From Formicincola oecophyllae (lineage in GTDB: Bacteria > Pseudomonadota > Alphaproteobacteria > Acetobacterales > Acetobacteraceae), in NCBI RefSeq assembly GCF_006542395.2, contig NZ_CP038231.1, positions 248,001 to 312,000 of the forward strand: 64,000 nucleotides of DNA, in the 5' to 3' direction. Position 1 is the first letter of the stretch, and every line of letters starts with the position of its first letter. Positions 49,515-58,158 of this stretch are shown here, piece after piece. A program made the translations under genes and the position numbers. The notes beneath the pieces are model-generated. The model had not been told where the DNA came from, searched no databases, and saw only the letters and a program-made list of their open reading frames with translations.

Positions 49515-50197
49515 ACTGGATCTGTTTTGGGGTTTACCCCTATGTGGCCCTCACTGTGTTCCTCCTGGGCAGTTTCCTGCGCCACCACCACGCCCCTTAC
49601 AGCTGGAAGGCCGATTCGTCACAGCTCCTCAGGCCGCGCAGCCTGCGGTTGGGCAGCAATTTGTTCCATGTGGGGGTGCTTGGTCTGTTCGCTGGCCATG
49701 GTGTGGGGTTGCTGACACCCCATTGGCTTTACCAATCCTTGGGGCTTTCCGCCCATTGCAAGCAATTGCTGGCCATGGGGCTGGGCGGTGTGATGGGTAC
49801 AATGGCCTTAGTTGGCTTGGCGCTGCTCATTCACCGCCGCCTTATGGATCCGCGCATCAGGTGTACGTCACGTTGGATGGATTTCATCATCCTGGGATGG
49901 CTGTTCATGACGCTGTGCCTGGGCCTGACCACTATCCCCTTCTCATGGCACCACGCTGACGGACATTTGATGATGCAGCTCGCCGACTGGGCGCAAGCCA
50001 TCGTGACACTGCACCCTGCCGCAGGTTTCATGGTTGGCGTGCCCTTGATTTACCGTCTGCACATGATGTGCGGCATGACGCTGTTCGTCCTGTTCCCCTT
50101 CAGCCGCCTTGTCCACGTCTGGAGTGGCTTTGCCAGCGTTGCCTACTTGGCGCGCCCACCCCAAATTACCCGTTCCTGGCCACGTACTAAGCAGTGA
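49508..50197 (+). CDS. narI: Respiratory nitrate reductase gamma subunit, cytochrome b
   Basis: Membrane quinol dehydrogenase with two b hemes; electrons pass to NarH. It is 229 residues and about five helices. Heme His candidates are in FHVGVLGLFAGHGVG and YRLHMMCGMTLFVLFPFSRLVHVWS, matching the four His of E. coli NarI. The ATG at 49508 is chosen because the family starts with a short lead to the first helix (MLNWICFGVYPYVALTVF); the frame is open further upstream inside narJ. Last nar gene. Confidence 0.96.
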   Translation: MLNWICFGVYPYVALTVFLLGSFLRHHHAPYSWKADSSQLLRPRSLRLGSNLFHVGVLGLFAGHGVGLLTPHWLYQSLGLSAHCKQLLAMGLGGVMGTMALVGLALLIHRRLMDPRIRCTSRWMDFIILGWLFMTLCLGLTTIPFSWHHADGHLMMQLADWAQAIVTLHPAAGFMVGVPLIYRLHMMCGMTLFVLFPFSRLVHVWSGFASVAYLARPPQITRSWPRTKQ

Positions 50198-50405
50198 AGG
50201 CGCCATTCCCCGAAGCCCCTTGAGGGGCGGCTAAAAAGAGGACAAAGCGCATTTTTGGCAGTTTGAAAGGGGGAATTTGTAACGTGGTGATGAAATTGTG
50301 CCTTCTTGCAGCCATAGCCAGAAGGTGGCTGGCTGTGTGGGCGGGCAGCGCCCGTGGCGCCAGCCTGGCCGGGTTGGGGCCAGTTTCTGGAACTGGAGGT
50401 TGTCC

Positions 50406-51110
50406 ATGACCACACCGCACCACACCACCAATCCCCTGGAAGCGCCTTTCCATGAACTGGTGCGCAAGCGGCGCGCCCTGCGCGCTTTCAAGCCTGACCC
50501 TGTGCCTGATGATGTTCTGCGTTCTGTGCTTGAAGACGCCCAGCACACCCCTTCACAATGCAACACGCAACCTTGGCAGATGCACATCGTTTCCGGTAAA
50601 GCCCGTGATGAGCTGAGCGCCGCCATCCAAGCTGAGGAGAAGATTGGGCACCGCACGCCTGACTTCACCTTCGCGCGCACGGATTACCCAGCCCTTTACG
50701 AGGCGCGCGCCCAGCACCAGGGGGCGGAGTACTACAAAGCCCTTGGCATCCCGCGTGAGGACAAGGCCGCGCGGCGTGACGTCATGTGGCGCAACTACAC
50801 CTTTTTTGGCGCCCCCCACGTGGCGCTACTGTTCATGCCACAGGTGGGCGATGACGTCCGCATAGCAGGTGACCTTGGCATGTACGGCCAAACCTTCCTG
50901 CTTTCGCTGGCAGCCCATGGCCTGGGTGGGTGCCCACAGACTTATCTGGGGTTCTACGCTGGCACCATCCGCAAGGTTCTGGGCATTGATGAAAACAGCA
51001 AAATGCTTTTCGGGGTGTCCTTCGGCTATCCAGACATGACAGCCCCTGCCAACAGCGTTTACAAGATTGGCCGTGCACCGCTTAAAGACAGCGTCACTTT
51101 CCACTCTTGA
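50406..51110 (+). CDS. Nitroreductase family flavoprotein
   Basis: FMN enzyme reducing nitro groups, quinones or similar with NAD(P)H. It is 234 residues; ATG at 50406 has GGAGG seven bases upstream. The FMN phosphate site is KRRALRAFKPDPVPDDVL, then QHTPSQCNTQPWQMHIVS, and the C-terminal half contains GLGGCPQTYLGFYAG and GVSFGYPD. It starts 208 bases after narI and may be separate; the proximity suggests but does not show a role in nitrite or nitro stress. A second nitroreductase lies at 54056. Confidence 0.88.
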   Translation: MTTPHHTTNPLEAPFHELVRKRRALRAFKPDPVPDDVLRSVLEDAQHTPSQCNTQPWQMHIVSGKARDELSAAIQAEEKIGHRTPDFTFARTDYPALYEARAQHQGAEYYKALGIPREDKAARRDVMWRNYTFFGAPHVALLFMPQVGDDVRIAGDLGMYGQTFLLSLAAHGLGGCPQTYLGFYAGTIRKVLGIDENSKMLFGVSFGYPDMTAPANSVYKIGRAPLKDSVTFHS

Positions 51111-51163
51111 TGAACTACGGGGGTCAGCGCCCCTAGCCTTGCCCCCGCTAGCCCAGCAGGAAC

Positions 51164-51784
51164 ATGCACAGAACGGCCACACATTTCTTGCAAGGATTGG
51201 ACAGCGATTGGGCCAAGGCCATCAAAACCGTTGGGCCCTGCACCCATCGCCCCCCCGCAGGGCGTGAACCGCATGAGGCCCTGGCGCGCGCAGTCGCTTA
51301 CCAGCAGCTGACCCCCAAAGCAGGCGATGCCATTCTCAAACGCCTTGTGGCGTGTGCTGGTGGAACCTTCCCCACCCCTGCCAAGCTTCTGACCATGCCT
51401 GTTGAAAGCTTGCGCGCCTGTGGCTTTTCAGCGCGCAAAGCGGCCACGCTGCAGGCCATCGCCCAAGGGGCGTTGGATGGGTTGGTACCTTCCAGCGCCG
51501 CAGCTCGCACCATGGCTGATGAGGAACTGGTGGCATGCTTGACCACCCTCAAAGGCATTGGACGCTGGAGCGCTGAGATAGTGCTGATATTCGGCCTGGG
51601 CCGGATGGATATCCTGCCTGTGGATGATTACGGGGTGCGGGAAGGCTACCGCCTGCTCAAAAACCTGCCGCAGGCACCAACGCCCGCCGCCCTGCGCGCA
51701 GTGGGGCAAAATTGGGCGCCCCACCGCACAGTGGCTTCATGGTACCTTTGGCATTTGCCGCGCCCTGCCAAAAAACGCGCTTGA
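51164..51784 (+). CDS. DNA-3-methyladenine glycosylase II type, HhH-GPD fold
   Basis: 206 residues. It excises alkylated bases. The fold is recognised from AVAYQQLTPKAGDAILKRL, the Gly-rich helix-hairpin-helix LKGIGRWSAEIVLIFGLGRMD and the catalytic Asp in LPVDDYGVREGYRLL. It lacks the N-terminal beta domain of E. coli AlkA, as in short AlkA-like enzymes. Alone, 53 bases after the nitroreductase on the same strand. Substrate range unknown. Confidence 0.88.
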   Translation: MHRTATHFLQGLDSDWAKAIKTVGPCTHRPPAGREPHEALARAVAYQQLTPKAGDAILKRLVACAGGTFPTPAKLLTMPVESLRACGFSARKAATLQAIAQGALDGLVPSSAAARTMADEELVACLTTLKGIGRWSAEIVLIFGLGRMDILPVDDYGVREGYRLLKNLPQAPTPAALRAVGQNWAPHRTVASWYLWHLPRPAKKRA

Positions 51785-51837
51785 GGGGGTGCCACAAGCG
51801 CGCAGGTACCTTGTCACTGAGTTACTGAAGGGGAGCG

Positions 51838-52413
51838 TTAGCCAAGGGCGCTAAGGGCCCCCACCCACGCTTCAACGCTTTGGCCACTTTCAAGGGAAGG
51901 CTGCACCAACCCATTGACCATGAAAGTCGGGGTCATCCACACGCCATTCTGGCGCCCATAGCGGGTCTGCTGGCGGAAAAGGGTAGTGACGGCCTCAAGC
52001 CCATAAGGCTCCGCCAAGTCCAGCCCGGTAAGAGCGGACACTTTCCGCACCACCTGGCGCGGCGTCATGTCCATGGCGGGGCCTTCAGCATGGAGGGCCT
52101 GTGTGCAGGTGAAGTCGTCCCGGTGGGCTGTAATGGCCTCCAGAACAGCCAGACCCTGGGCAGGGCCACCAACCAAGGCGGCACCCAGGATGCACCGAAT
52201 CAAAGGGCCAGACCACAAGTGCCAGGGCTGGTCGTAAAGGAACAGGCGCAATGTCAGCCGCCTTTCCCCCATGGCTTGAAGCAACGGCATGAGCTTGGGC
52301 ACGGTGCGCGCGCAGAACGGGCATGTGGGGTCCAGGAATACATCCAACGCCATGGGGCCTGCGCCCCAGCTCAGCACTTGCTGGAAAGATGGTTTTGCTG
52401 CCGCCATATCCAT
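51838..52413 (-). CDS. DsbA-like thioredoxin-fold protein without signal peptide
   Basis: 191 residues with a single Cys pair, Cys31-Pro-Phe-Cys34 in LDPTCPFCARTVPKLMPLL, at the thioredoxin active-site position, followed by a helical insertion typical of the DsbA/FrnE group (TPRQVVRKVSALTGLDLAEPYG) and the cis-Pro segment MTPTFMVNGLVQPSLESGQ. No signal peptide or membrane helix, so it should act in the cytoplasm unless the start is upstream. Convergent with the glycosylase gene. Redox partner unknown. Confidence 0.75.
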   Translation of the reverse strand: MDMAAAKPSFQQVLSWGAGPMALDVFLDPTCPFCARTVPKLMPLLQAMGERRLTLRLFLYDQPWHLWSGPLIRCILGAALVGGPAQGLAVLEAITAHRDDFTCTQALHAEGPAMDMTPRQVVRKVSALTGLDLAEPYGLEAVTTLFRQQTRYGRQNGVWMTPTFMVNGLVQPSLESGQSVEAWVGALSALG

Positions 52414-52506
52414 TATCCCTTTATTGACCCCACCAGACTGGCCCGTGTCAGGTTAGTGTCAAGGCCCTGCGCCCTTCCCTGGCCAAAGGCTGTTCACAAA
52501 GAGTGA

Positions 52507-53799
52507 TCAACGGCCCCTGGCAGGGCGCCTGCTACCACCGGAACGGCCCGCAGGGCGCGCGCCGGAGGGGCGGCCACCAGCACGACCCCTGCCACCGCCG
52601 CCACGCCGGCCACCACCAAGCACAGGGGGCGGCAAGGTGGAGGTGCGCGCCGCTTCCGAATGGTGGGGGTGGTCAAGCTCAACCGGGACAGGCTTGCCGA
52701 TGCGCTTTTCAATCTCGCGCAGCCAAGCGCGCTGCTCCGCATCACAGAGGGAGACAGCTACCCCCTCACGCCCAGCGCGGGCTGTGCGACCAATGCGGTG
52801 GACGTAGGATTCAGGCACATTGGGCAGGTCGTAATTGAAAACATGGCTGACGCCATCAACATCAATGCCGCGGGCTGCGATGTCAGTTGCCACCAGGACC
52901 TTCACCGTTCCATCACGGAAGCCGTTCATGGCGCGTTCACGCGCGCCCTGGGATTTGTTGCCGTGGATAGCGGCAGCCGGGATGCCGTGCTTTTCCAGGA
53001 ATTCAGCGATCTTGTTGGCCTCGTGCTTCATCAGGGTGAAGACAACAGCACGTTCAACGCCCCCTTCGGCCTCATCCTTAATCAAGCGCAGGAGGGCATC
53101 CTTTTTTTCAGGCGCGTCAACAAACAGGACCTTCTGGTCAATGCGGTCAACGGTGCTGGCCTCTGGTGTGACCTGAACGGTGGCTGGGTCCTTCAGCAGG
53201 GAATGGGCCAGCTCCCTGATGGTGTCAGGCATGGTGGCTGAAAAAAGCAAAGTGCGGCGGTTTTCAGGCAGGCGGGCAACGATTTTGCGGATGTCATGGA
53301 TGAAGCCCATGTCGAGCATACGGTCCGCTTCATCCAGCACGACAATCTCCGGCGTGGAAAGATCGATGAAGCCTTGGCCTGCCAGGTCAAGCAAGCGCCC
53401 AGGCGCTGCTACCAGAACGTCAACGCCACGCTTCATGGCCTCCACTTGGCGGCCTTGACCAACACCGCCAAACACCACCGCATGGCTGAACTTCATGTGG
53501 CGACCATAGGCAGCGAAGCTTGCGTCAATCTGGGCAGCAAGCTCACGCGTGGGGGCCAGCACCAGCACCCGCGCCCCGCGTGGCTTGGGCTGGCCTGGAT
53601 GGGTGGCCAGGTAATCGAGGATAGGCAGCGCGAACGCAGCCGTTTTGCCTGTGCCCGTCTGCGCCAGGCCCAAAAGGTCGCGTCCTTCCAGCAGGGGGGG
53701 AATGGCGCCAGCCTGAATGGGGGTGGGCTTTTCGTAGCCCTCTTCATGAAGGGCTTGGAGGAGGGGCGCAGACAGGCCAAGTTCAGCAAATGTTGTCAT
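52507..53799 (-). CDS. DEAD-box RNA helicase, RhlE-like
   Basis: 430 residues from the ATG at 53799. Q motif GYEKPTPIQAGAIP, Walker A AQTGTGKT (46-53), PTRELAAQ, DEAD, SAT and HRIGRTARAGREG are all present and in order. The C-terminus is an Arg/Gly-rich tail (GGGRRGGGGRGRAGGR) that would bind RNA, as in RhlE. Typical roles are ribosome assembly and mRNA turnover in the cold. A hairpin about 140 bases upstream may belong to a long 5' leader (separate entry). Confidence 0.94.
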   Translation of the reverse strand: MTTFAELGLSAPLLQALHEEGYEKPTPIQAGAIPPLLEGRDLLGLAQTGTGKTAAFALPILDYLATHPGQPKPRGARVLVLAPTRELAAQIDASFAAYGRHMKFSHAVVFGGVGQGRQVEAMKRGVDVLVAAPGRLLDLAGQGFIDLSTPEIVVLDEADRMLDMGFIHDIRKIVARLPENRRTLLFSATMPDTIRELAHSLLKDPATVQVTPEASTVDRIDQKVLFVDAPEKKDALLRLIKDEAEGGVERAVVFTLMKHEANKIAEFLEKHGIPAAAIHGNKSQGARERAMNGFRDGTVKVLVATDIAARGIDVDGVSHVFNYDLPNVPESYVHRIGRTARAGREGVAVSLCDAEQRAWLREIEKRIGKPVPVELDHPHHSEAARTSTLPPPVLGGGRRGGGGRGRAGGRPSGARPAGRSGGSRRPARGR

Positions 53800-53937
53800 T
53801 GTATCAGGTCTCTTCCCAACTGTGGCGCACCCTCTGAAAAAGGCGCGCAACCGCCAAGGCAACAGGGAATGGTTGACCCAGGCGGTGGCCAATATGTGGA
53901 AGGTCATCCCTGACAGGGCTTTTCCCGCAGCTGGCCT

Positions 53938-53958
53938 GTCCCCTCAATAAAAGGGGAC
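53938..53958 (-). promoter_or_regulatory. Hairpin upstream of the DEAD-box helicase gene
   Basis: GTCCCCT (53938-53944) and AGGGGAC (53952-53958) form a 7-bp perfect stem with a 7-base AT-rich loop. It is about 140 bases upstream of the helicase start, on the side transcribed with it. It could be part of a long 5' leader or a terminator for the gene upstream, without a T run. Confidence 0.3.
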
Positions 53959-54055
53959 TTGGATGGTGCGATTATAAGCGCCCCACGCCCCCTCCGCAAG
54001 CCCTACAGCCACAACCCAGCACAAAGCCTTGTCCTGGCAGCGCCTGGGCAGGCTT

Positions 54056-54694
54056 TCAGCCAGCCCCTGGGAAAGCTTCCTCCAGCACCACCTCATCATA
54101 AGGCAGCAATGCCAACCGCGGCCCAGGTGCTGCCATCTGGTGGCCCAGCGCCACCAACATCACCACCTGGTGGTTGGGCGGCAGCTTCACGAACTGCCCC
54201 ACAGCGGCGAAGTCAATGCCCGTCATGGGCAGTGACTGCAGGCCATAAGCCTGGGCAGCCAGCATCAAGGCCATCGCGCCCAGCGCTCCTGAGCGGATGC
54301 CTTCATCATGGGGCATATTGGGCTGAGCGAAGTAGGCTGGCATCATGTCCTGGATGTAGCTTTCCGCACGCGCTGCGGGCATCCCCTTGAAATAGCGCTC
54401 CGGGTTTTGCCGCCAGGCGTCATCTGCAGCGCAGACCACTACAACAACTGAGCTTTCGCTAACAGGCGGCTGGTTGAAGGAAAGGGCGCGCAAAGCCTCT
54501 TTGCGCTTTTGGTCACGCACCAGCACGAAACGGTAATTCTGAATGTTGTAGGCCGTTGGTGCCAAGCGCGTGGCTTCCATGACAGCTTTCAGAACATCAT
54601 CAGGGACAGGGTCGTTGGGGGTGAAGTCATGCACCGCGCGGCGGCGGGTGATGGCTTCCAGAACCTGGGGCAGAACAGGGGTTGGGGTTGTCAT
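54056..54694 (-). CDS. Nitroreductase family flavoprotein (second copy)
   Basis: 212 residues. N-terminal FMN site ITRRRAVHDFTPNDPVPDDVL, central TRLAPTAYNIQNYRFVLV, then GALGAMALMLAAQAYGLQSLPMTGID and MLVALGHQM. Different from the copy at 50406 in sequence but the same fold, with the typical NAD(P)H-dependent reductase layout. Its start overlaps the upstream gene's end by 4 bases, so the two are co-translated. Confidence 0.87.
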   Translation of the reverse strand: MTTPTPVLPQVLEAITRRRAVHDFTPNDPVPDDVLKAVMEATRLAPTAYNIQNYRFVLVRDQKRKEALRALSFNQPPVSESSVVVVVCAADDAWRQNPERYFKGMPAARAESYIQDMMPAYFAQPNMPHDEGIRSGALGAMALMLAAQAYGLQSLPMTGIDFAAVGQFVKLPPNHQVVMLVALGHQMAAPGPRLALLPYDEVVLEEAFPGAG

Positions 54695-55110
54695 GAGGGC
54701 TCTCCTGCCGTTGGCGCCCCCGAAAGGCCATGTTTGGCGTTGGATTGGTCCAGCTCGTACAAGGTGCGCGCGAAAATGACCTCAAGCTTCTGGCGTGTTG
54801 GTGTGGGGGTGGCACCTTCTGGCAGGGGCGCCAGCTGGCGGCGCAGCCACTGCACTTCCTCATCTGTCAGGCGCATGCGCCCCCCATTGTCAACACGGGA
54901 GGCAAACCCCCAGAACACCCTTTGCACGCCGCCATTGCCCATGATGGCAGCGCGCAACGCAGCGCGTTCCCCAGGGTTCAGGGTTATGATGGTGTCAGGC
55001 AAAGCGGGGCGCTGGGTGGGGGCTGGCGCAGGCGCCCTGTTGGCCACAAAGCCGCCCATGGGCGCTGGGCGCAGCCCAGGCTTGGGCGCGGGTGGGGTGA
55101 AATCGTCCAT
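54691..55110 (-). CDS. Small protein of unknown function coupled to a nitroreductase
   Basis: 139 residues. N-terminal Pro/Ala-rich, probably disordered part (PAPAPTQRPALP), then a helical charged segment, ALRAAIMGNGGVQRVFWGF and LTDEEVQWLRRQLAPLPEG. No signal or membrane helix. The 4-base overlap with the nitroreductase suggests one operon. I do not recognise the family. Confidence 0.6.
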   Translation of the reverse strand: MDDFTPPAPKPGLRPAPMGGFVANRAPAPAPTQRPALPDTIITLNPGERAALRAAIMGNGGVQRVFWGFASRVDNGGRMRLTDEEVQWLRRQLAPLPEGATPTPTRQKLEVIFARTLYELDQSNAKHGLSGAPTAGEPS

Positions 55111-55236
55111 GGCAGTACTTCCAGTTTCCCATTCTTGACAGTGGGGCAGCGCTTTGATGTGAAAAGTTCACTTCGTAAAACTTCACACTGATAGTGATGG
55201 CGTGTTTTCCCATGGTTTGGCTACCAGGGGCAACGC

Positions 55237-55608
55237 TTACAAAGGCAACCCCCAGTGCCGCCCCACAACCACGGTGAGGCTGTAAAGGGTAAAAGTCAGC
55301 GCGCACCCCACCGCCAAGGCCAGCCAAAAGGACCAACCATGCCCCAGCAACCATGGCAGGAGCAGGAACATGGGCAGGCTTGGCAACACATACCAGAATG
55401 TCGCTGTGCTGTGGGCGCTCATTAGGGCGCGGTCTGGCTTTTCGCACCACAGCCAAACCATCGTCATGATGGAAAGCAGCGGCAGTGACACCACCAGCGC
55501 CCCCAAGCCAGGCCAGCGTTGCGCCACAGTAGCTGCACCAGCAATCAGCAGGCCTGAAAAGGCGGCCTTGATGGTGAAAAGCCCTGCGGGGGAGGCCAGC
55601 GCCGCCAT
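55237..55608 (-). CDS. DUF3147-like membrane protein
   Basis: 123 residues with about four helices. The family pattern is visible: IKAAFSGLLIAGAATVAQRWPGLGALVVSLPLLSIMTMVWLW, a short acidic loop, and FWYVLPSLPMFLLLPWLL. Inner-membrane protein of unknown function. The ATG at 55608 is preferred; the longer frame runs into the divergent gene. Confidence 0.72.
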   Translation of the reverse strand: MAALASPAGLFTIKAAFSGLLIAGAATVAQRWPGLGALVVSLPLLSIMTMVWLWCEKPDRALMSAHSTATFWYVLPSLPMFLLLPWLLGHGWSFWLALAVGCALTFTLYSLTVVVGRHWGLPL

Positions 55609-55716
55609 GAAGGAAGAAGCCACTTCACACTGTTCCCTACTGCTTTGCCCAAACCATGATGGGGGCTTGGACTGGCGGGCGCCATGTCCGCCTGCCCAGG
55701 CTTGTGCCACAATCCT

Positions 55717-56346
55717 ATGACCTCATCCATCACAGCAGGAGGAGCCATAGGACGCAAGGCCAAAGAGGAAGCAGCGGCGCGCAAAGCCCTCACCCTGGCG
55801 CGGCGCAAAGCGCGCAGCCACCATTCATCCCTCCTGGCGGTTGTGGAGGGGGTGGCCGAACAGCATTTCCTTGAGGCCCTCCGCCCAACCCTGCGCGCGA
55901 AACGGTGCAATTTGAGCCTGGTTCAAGCAGGCGGCGCTGAGAGGATGCGCCATGCCCTAGCTAAATCGAAGCCTGAGACCTATGACCATGTCCTGCTGAT
56001 GATGGACGCTGACCAGCCTGCCGTGGTGCGCGCTTTGCGCCAGGTGGCTGATGACCACCATCACCACATGGTGGTTTCCCAACCCTGTTTTGAACGCACT
56101 TTATGGGACATCCTGGCTGTTGGAGGCCCCTCTGGCGTTGTGGGGCCTTTTCCTGCCTTAACCGGCACAGCGCGCTCCCCCAAACAAATTTTCAAGGAAC
56201 ACTTTAGCTGCCATGCCCATGAGCTGGACTGGAACTATCTCCTGCGCTCCGGGCGCCAGCCTGGACCATTTGCCAGCAGCGATGACATCATGGGCCGCCT
56301 AGCACGCCACCCAGCCTTGGCGCCCTTGTGGGAAAAGCTGCGTTGA
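55717..56346 (+). CDS. RloB-like TOPRIM protein
   Basis: 209 residues. A basic N-terminus (RKAKEEAAARKALTLARRKARSHHS) is followed by a TOPRIM-type domain: the Glu of LAVVEGVAEQHFLEALRP, then the DxD in VLLMMDADQP, and the RloB-like stretch QPCFERTLWDILA with a helical end PKQIFKEHFSC. RloB is a small protein found in Campylobacter type I restriction loci; its function is not known. Here the gene stands alone, 23 kb from the hsd locus. The assignment is by pattern and could also fit another TOPRIM family. Confidence 0.55.
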   Translation: MTSSITAGGAIGRKAKEEAAARKALTLARRKARSHHSSLLAVVEGVAEQHFLEALRPTLRAKRCNLSLVQAGGAERMRHALAKSKPETYDHVLLMMDADQPAVVRALRQVADDHHHHMVVSQPCFERTLWDILAVGGPSGVVGPFPALTGTARSPKQIFKEHFSCHAHELDWNYLLRSGRQPGPFASSDDIMGRLARHPALAPLWEKLR

Positions 56347-56370
56347 ACGCCCCACCACCAAACGCTTCCT

Positions 56371-57192
56371 TCAAACATTGGAAGCTGGCCAGGCCTGGCT
56401 CAAGAACCCACCTTGCCTGAACGGTGCCACTTGGGTGGCCCGGCCTGTGCGGTCGTCCACCTCCACATAAAGGCCACATACAGTCGCAGGGCCAGGGGCA
56501 GGCTGGTGGCGCGTGCGCTTGACCTTGTTGGTGAAACGTTCAAGGGCAATGGTCTTGTCCATGCCAATGATACTGTCATAAGCGCCGCACATGCCGGCGT
56601 CCGTCTGATAGGCTGTGCCCCCAGGCAGAATGCGCCAATCGGCTGTGGGCACATGGGTGTGGGTGCCCACCACCAGGGAAACGTGGCCATCCAACAAGGT
56701 GGCCAGGCCCATTTTCTCTGACGTGGCCTCCGCATGGATGTCGACCACGATCGCTTGAACTGTGGTGCCTAGGCGGTGTTTACTCAGCAATTCCGCCACA
56801 GCGCGGAAAGGATCATCAAGCGGATCCATGAAGATCCGCCCCATAAGGTTGAGGACAAGCGCTTTGCAGCCTGGTTTGACTTCAACCACCACTGCACCGT
56901 GGCCAGGCGTTCCTGGCGGATAGTTCAAAGGCCTGATGAGGTGCGGGAAAGCGCCGATGGCGCTGACCATCTCGCTTTGATCCCATGCGTGGTTGCCCAG
57001 CGTCACGACATCAACGCCGCTTTGAAACAGTTCCGTTGCGATGGCGCGCGTCAGCCCAAAGCCATGGGCGGCGTTCTCCCCATTGGCCACGACCAGGTCT
57101 AGCTGGAGTTCTTGGCGCCAGCGCTTCATGTTTTGGCAAACAGCGTCACGGCCACTGCGCCCCACAATGTCACCCAAAAAAAGTATTTTCAT
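56371..57192 (-). CDS. YmdB-type metallophosphoesterase (TIGR00282)
   Basis: 273 residues. Metal site residues are in LFLGDIVGRSGRD, NGENAAHGFG, LGNHAWDQSE and THTHVPTADWRI. The family includes B. subtilis YmdB, a cyclic-dinucleotide and RNA-acting phosphodiesterase. It is beside the folate cyclo-ligase gene, as in many alphaproteobacteria. Confidence 0.92.
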   Translation of the reverse strand: MKILFLGDIVGRSGRDAVCQNMKRWRQELQLDLVVANGENAAHGFGLTRAIATELFQSGVDVVTLGNHAWDQSEMVSAIGAFPHLIRPLNYPPGTPGHGAVVVEVKPGCKALVLNLMGRIFMDPLDDPFRAVAELLSKHRLGTTVQAIVVDIHAEATSEKMGLATLLDGHVSLVVGTHTHVPTADWRILPGGTAYQTDAGMCGAYDSIIGMDKTIALERFTNKVKRTRHQPAPGPATVCGLYVEVDDRTGRATQVAPFRQGGFLSQAWPASNV

Positions 57193-57268
57193 GCCACAAG
57201 CCTAACAAAAGGGCAGGCGCACCATGACGGCCACCTGACAAGGGGATGCAACTGGGGCTGCGTGCCCA

Positions 57269-57943
57269 TCAAAAAGCAGCGGCCGTGGCGTGAAGGGCCA
57301 TTTCTGTGGCGATGAAGGGCAAGGACACATCATGAGGGCCCATCGGCACGTGGGGGACTTTTTGGCTTTCCAAGGCGAACCCCAGCGCCTGTACAGGCTG
57401 CCCTGGCGGAAAAAGCCCTGCCAAGGTGCGGTCATAATAACCACCACCATAACCCAACCGCCCACCATGTTCATCCCAGGCCACCAAAGGCACGAGCAGG
57501 ACATCAGGACGCTGAACAATCCCTTTGGGGTGGCACGTGCCATAACGGCCTTGCACCATGGCGCTTCCTGGCTGCCAACGCCTGAAACGCAATGCCGTGC
57601 CAGCTGGTGTGGTTTCAGCTAAGGCCACGTTGAAGAGCCTTCCGTAACCAGCCAGGCGCCTGCAAAGGGGCCGCAAATCCACCTCACCAGGAAGGGGCCA
57701 CACAGCCCCCACCACCAAGGCACGCCCCTTGTCGTGTCTATGTTGGCGGCCATGCATCCATAGATGCTGGGCCAGGCGGTCGCAGAGAGCGTTGTTCTGG
57801 CTTGGCAGGGGCACAGTGCGGGCTTTGCCACACAAAGCGCGCAAACGCCTCTTCTCCCCTTCCACAGCGTGCGGGGGCACCTTCCCACCCAGGAGGTGGG
57901 GCTGTGCCCGCATAATGGCTATGGGAGGTGGTGATGACATCAT
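57269..57943 (-). CDS. 5-formyltetrahydrofolate cyclo-ligase
   Basis: Converts 5-formyl-THF to 5,10-methenyl-THF with ATP. 224 residues. ATP-binding RRLRALCGKAR near the N-terminus and the signature GRLGYGGGYYDRTLA followed by ALGFALESQKVPHVPMGPHD are present. Its 5' end lies just before the 6S RNA candidate; the fau/ygfA-6S linkage is known in many proteobacteria. Confidence 0.9.
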   Translation of the reverse strand: MMSSPPPIAIMRAQPHLLGGKVPPHAVEGEKRRLRALCGKARTVPLPSQNNALCDRLAQHLWMHGRQHRHDKGRALVVGAVWPLPGEVDLRPLCRRLAGYGRLFNVALAETTPAGTALRFRRWQPGSAMVQGRYGTCHPKGIVQRPDVLLVPLVAWDEHGGRLGYGGGYYDRTLAGLFPPGQPVQALGFALESQKVPHVPMGPHDVSLPFIATEMALHATAAAF

Positions 57944-57955
57944 TCAATCAGAAAA

Positions 57956-58108
57956 GCGGGGCCGCCCTGGCCGTTGGCGTGTGAACCTCCCAGACCTGAC
58001 TAGTCAGGTGGGTGCCGGATAACATGACCAAAGTCACGACAGAGCCAGCTCCCTGGGATGTGCTTACGGCCCGGGGGTTTCGTAGCCTGACGCACCGGGC
58101 AGCCCCGC
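57956..58108 (-). ncRNA. ssrS: Candidate 6S RNA (SsrS)
   Basis: The minus-strand region of about 150 bases between zapA and the folate cyclo-ligase, where 6S RNA sits in many proteobacteria. The ends form a 12-bp closing stem: the 5' side CGGGGCUGCCC (58097-58107) pairs with GGGCGGCCCCG (57957-57967) with one G-U pair. The middle contains an open, weakly paired region and further local stems. The assignment is by position and stem layout; no covariance model was run. The RNA would bind sigma70 RNA polymerase in stationary phase. Confidence 0.6.
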
Positions 58109-58158
58109 CTTGGTCCTTACATGGCACCATTCAGGCCCCCTCTGCAAGTCCTTTGGTT

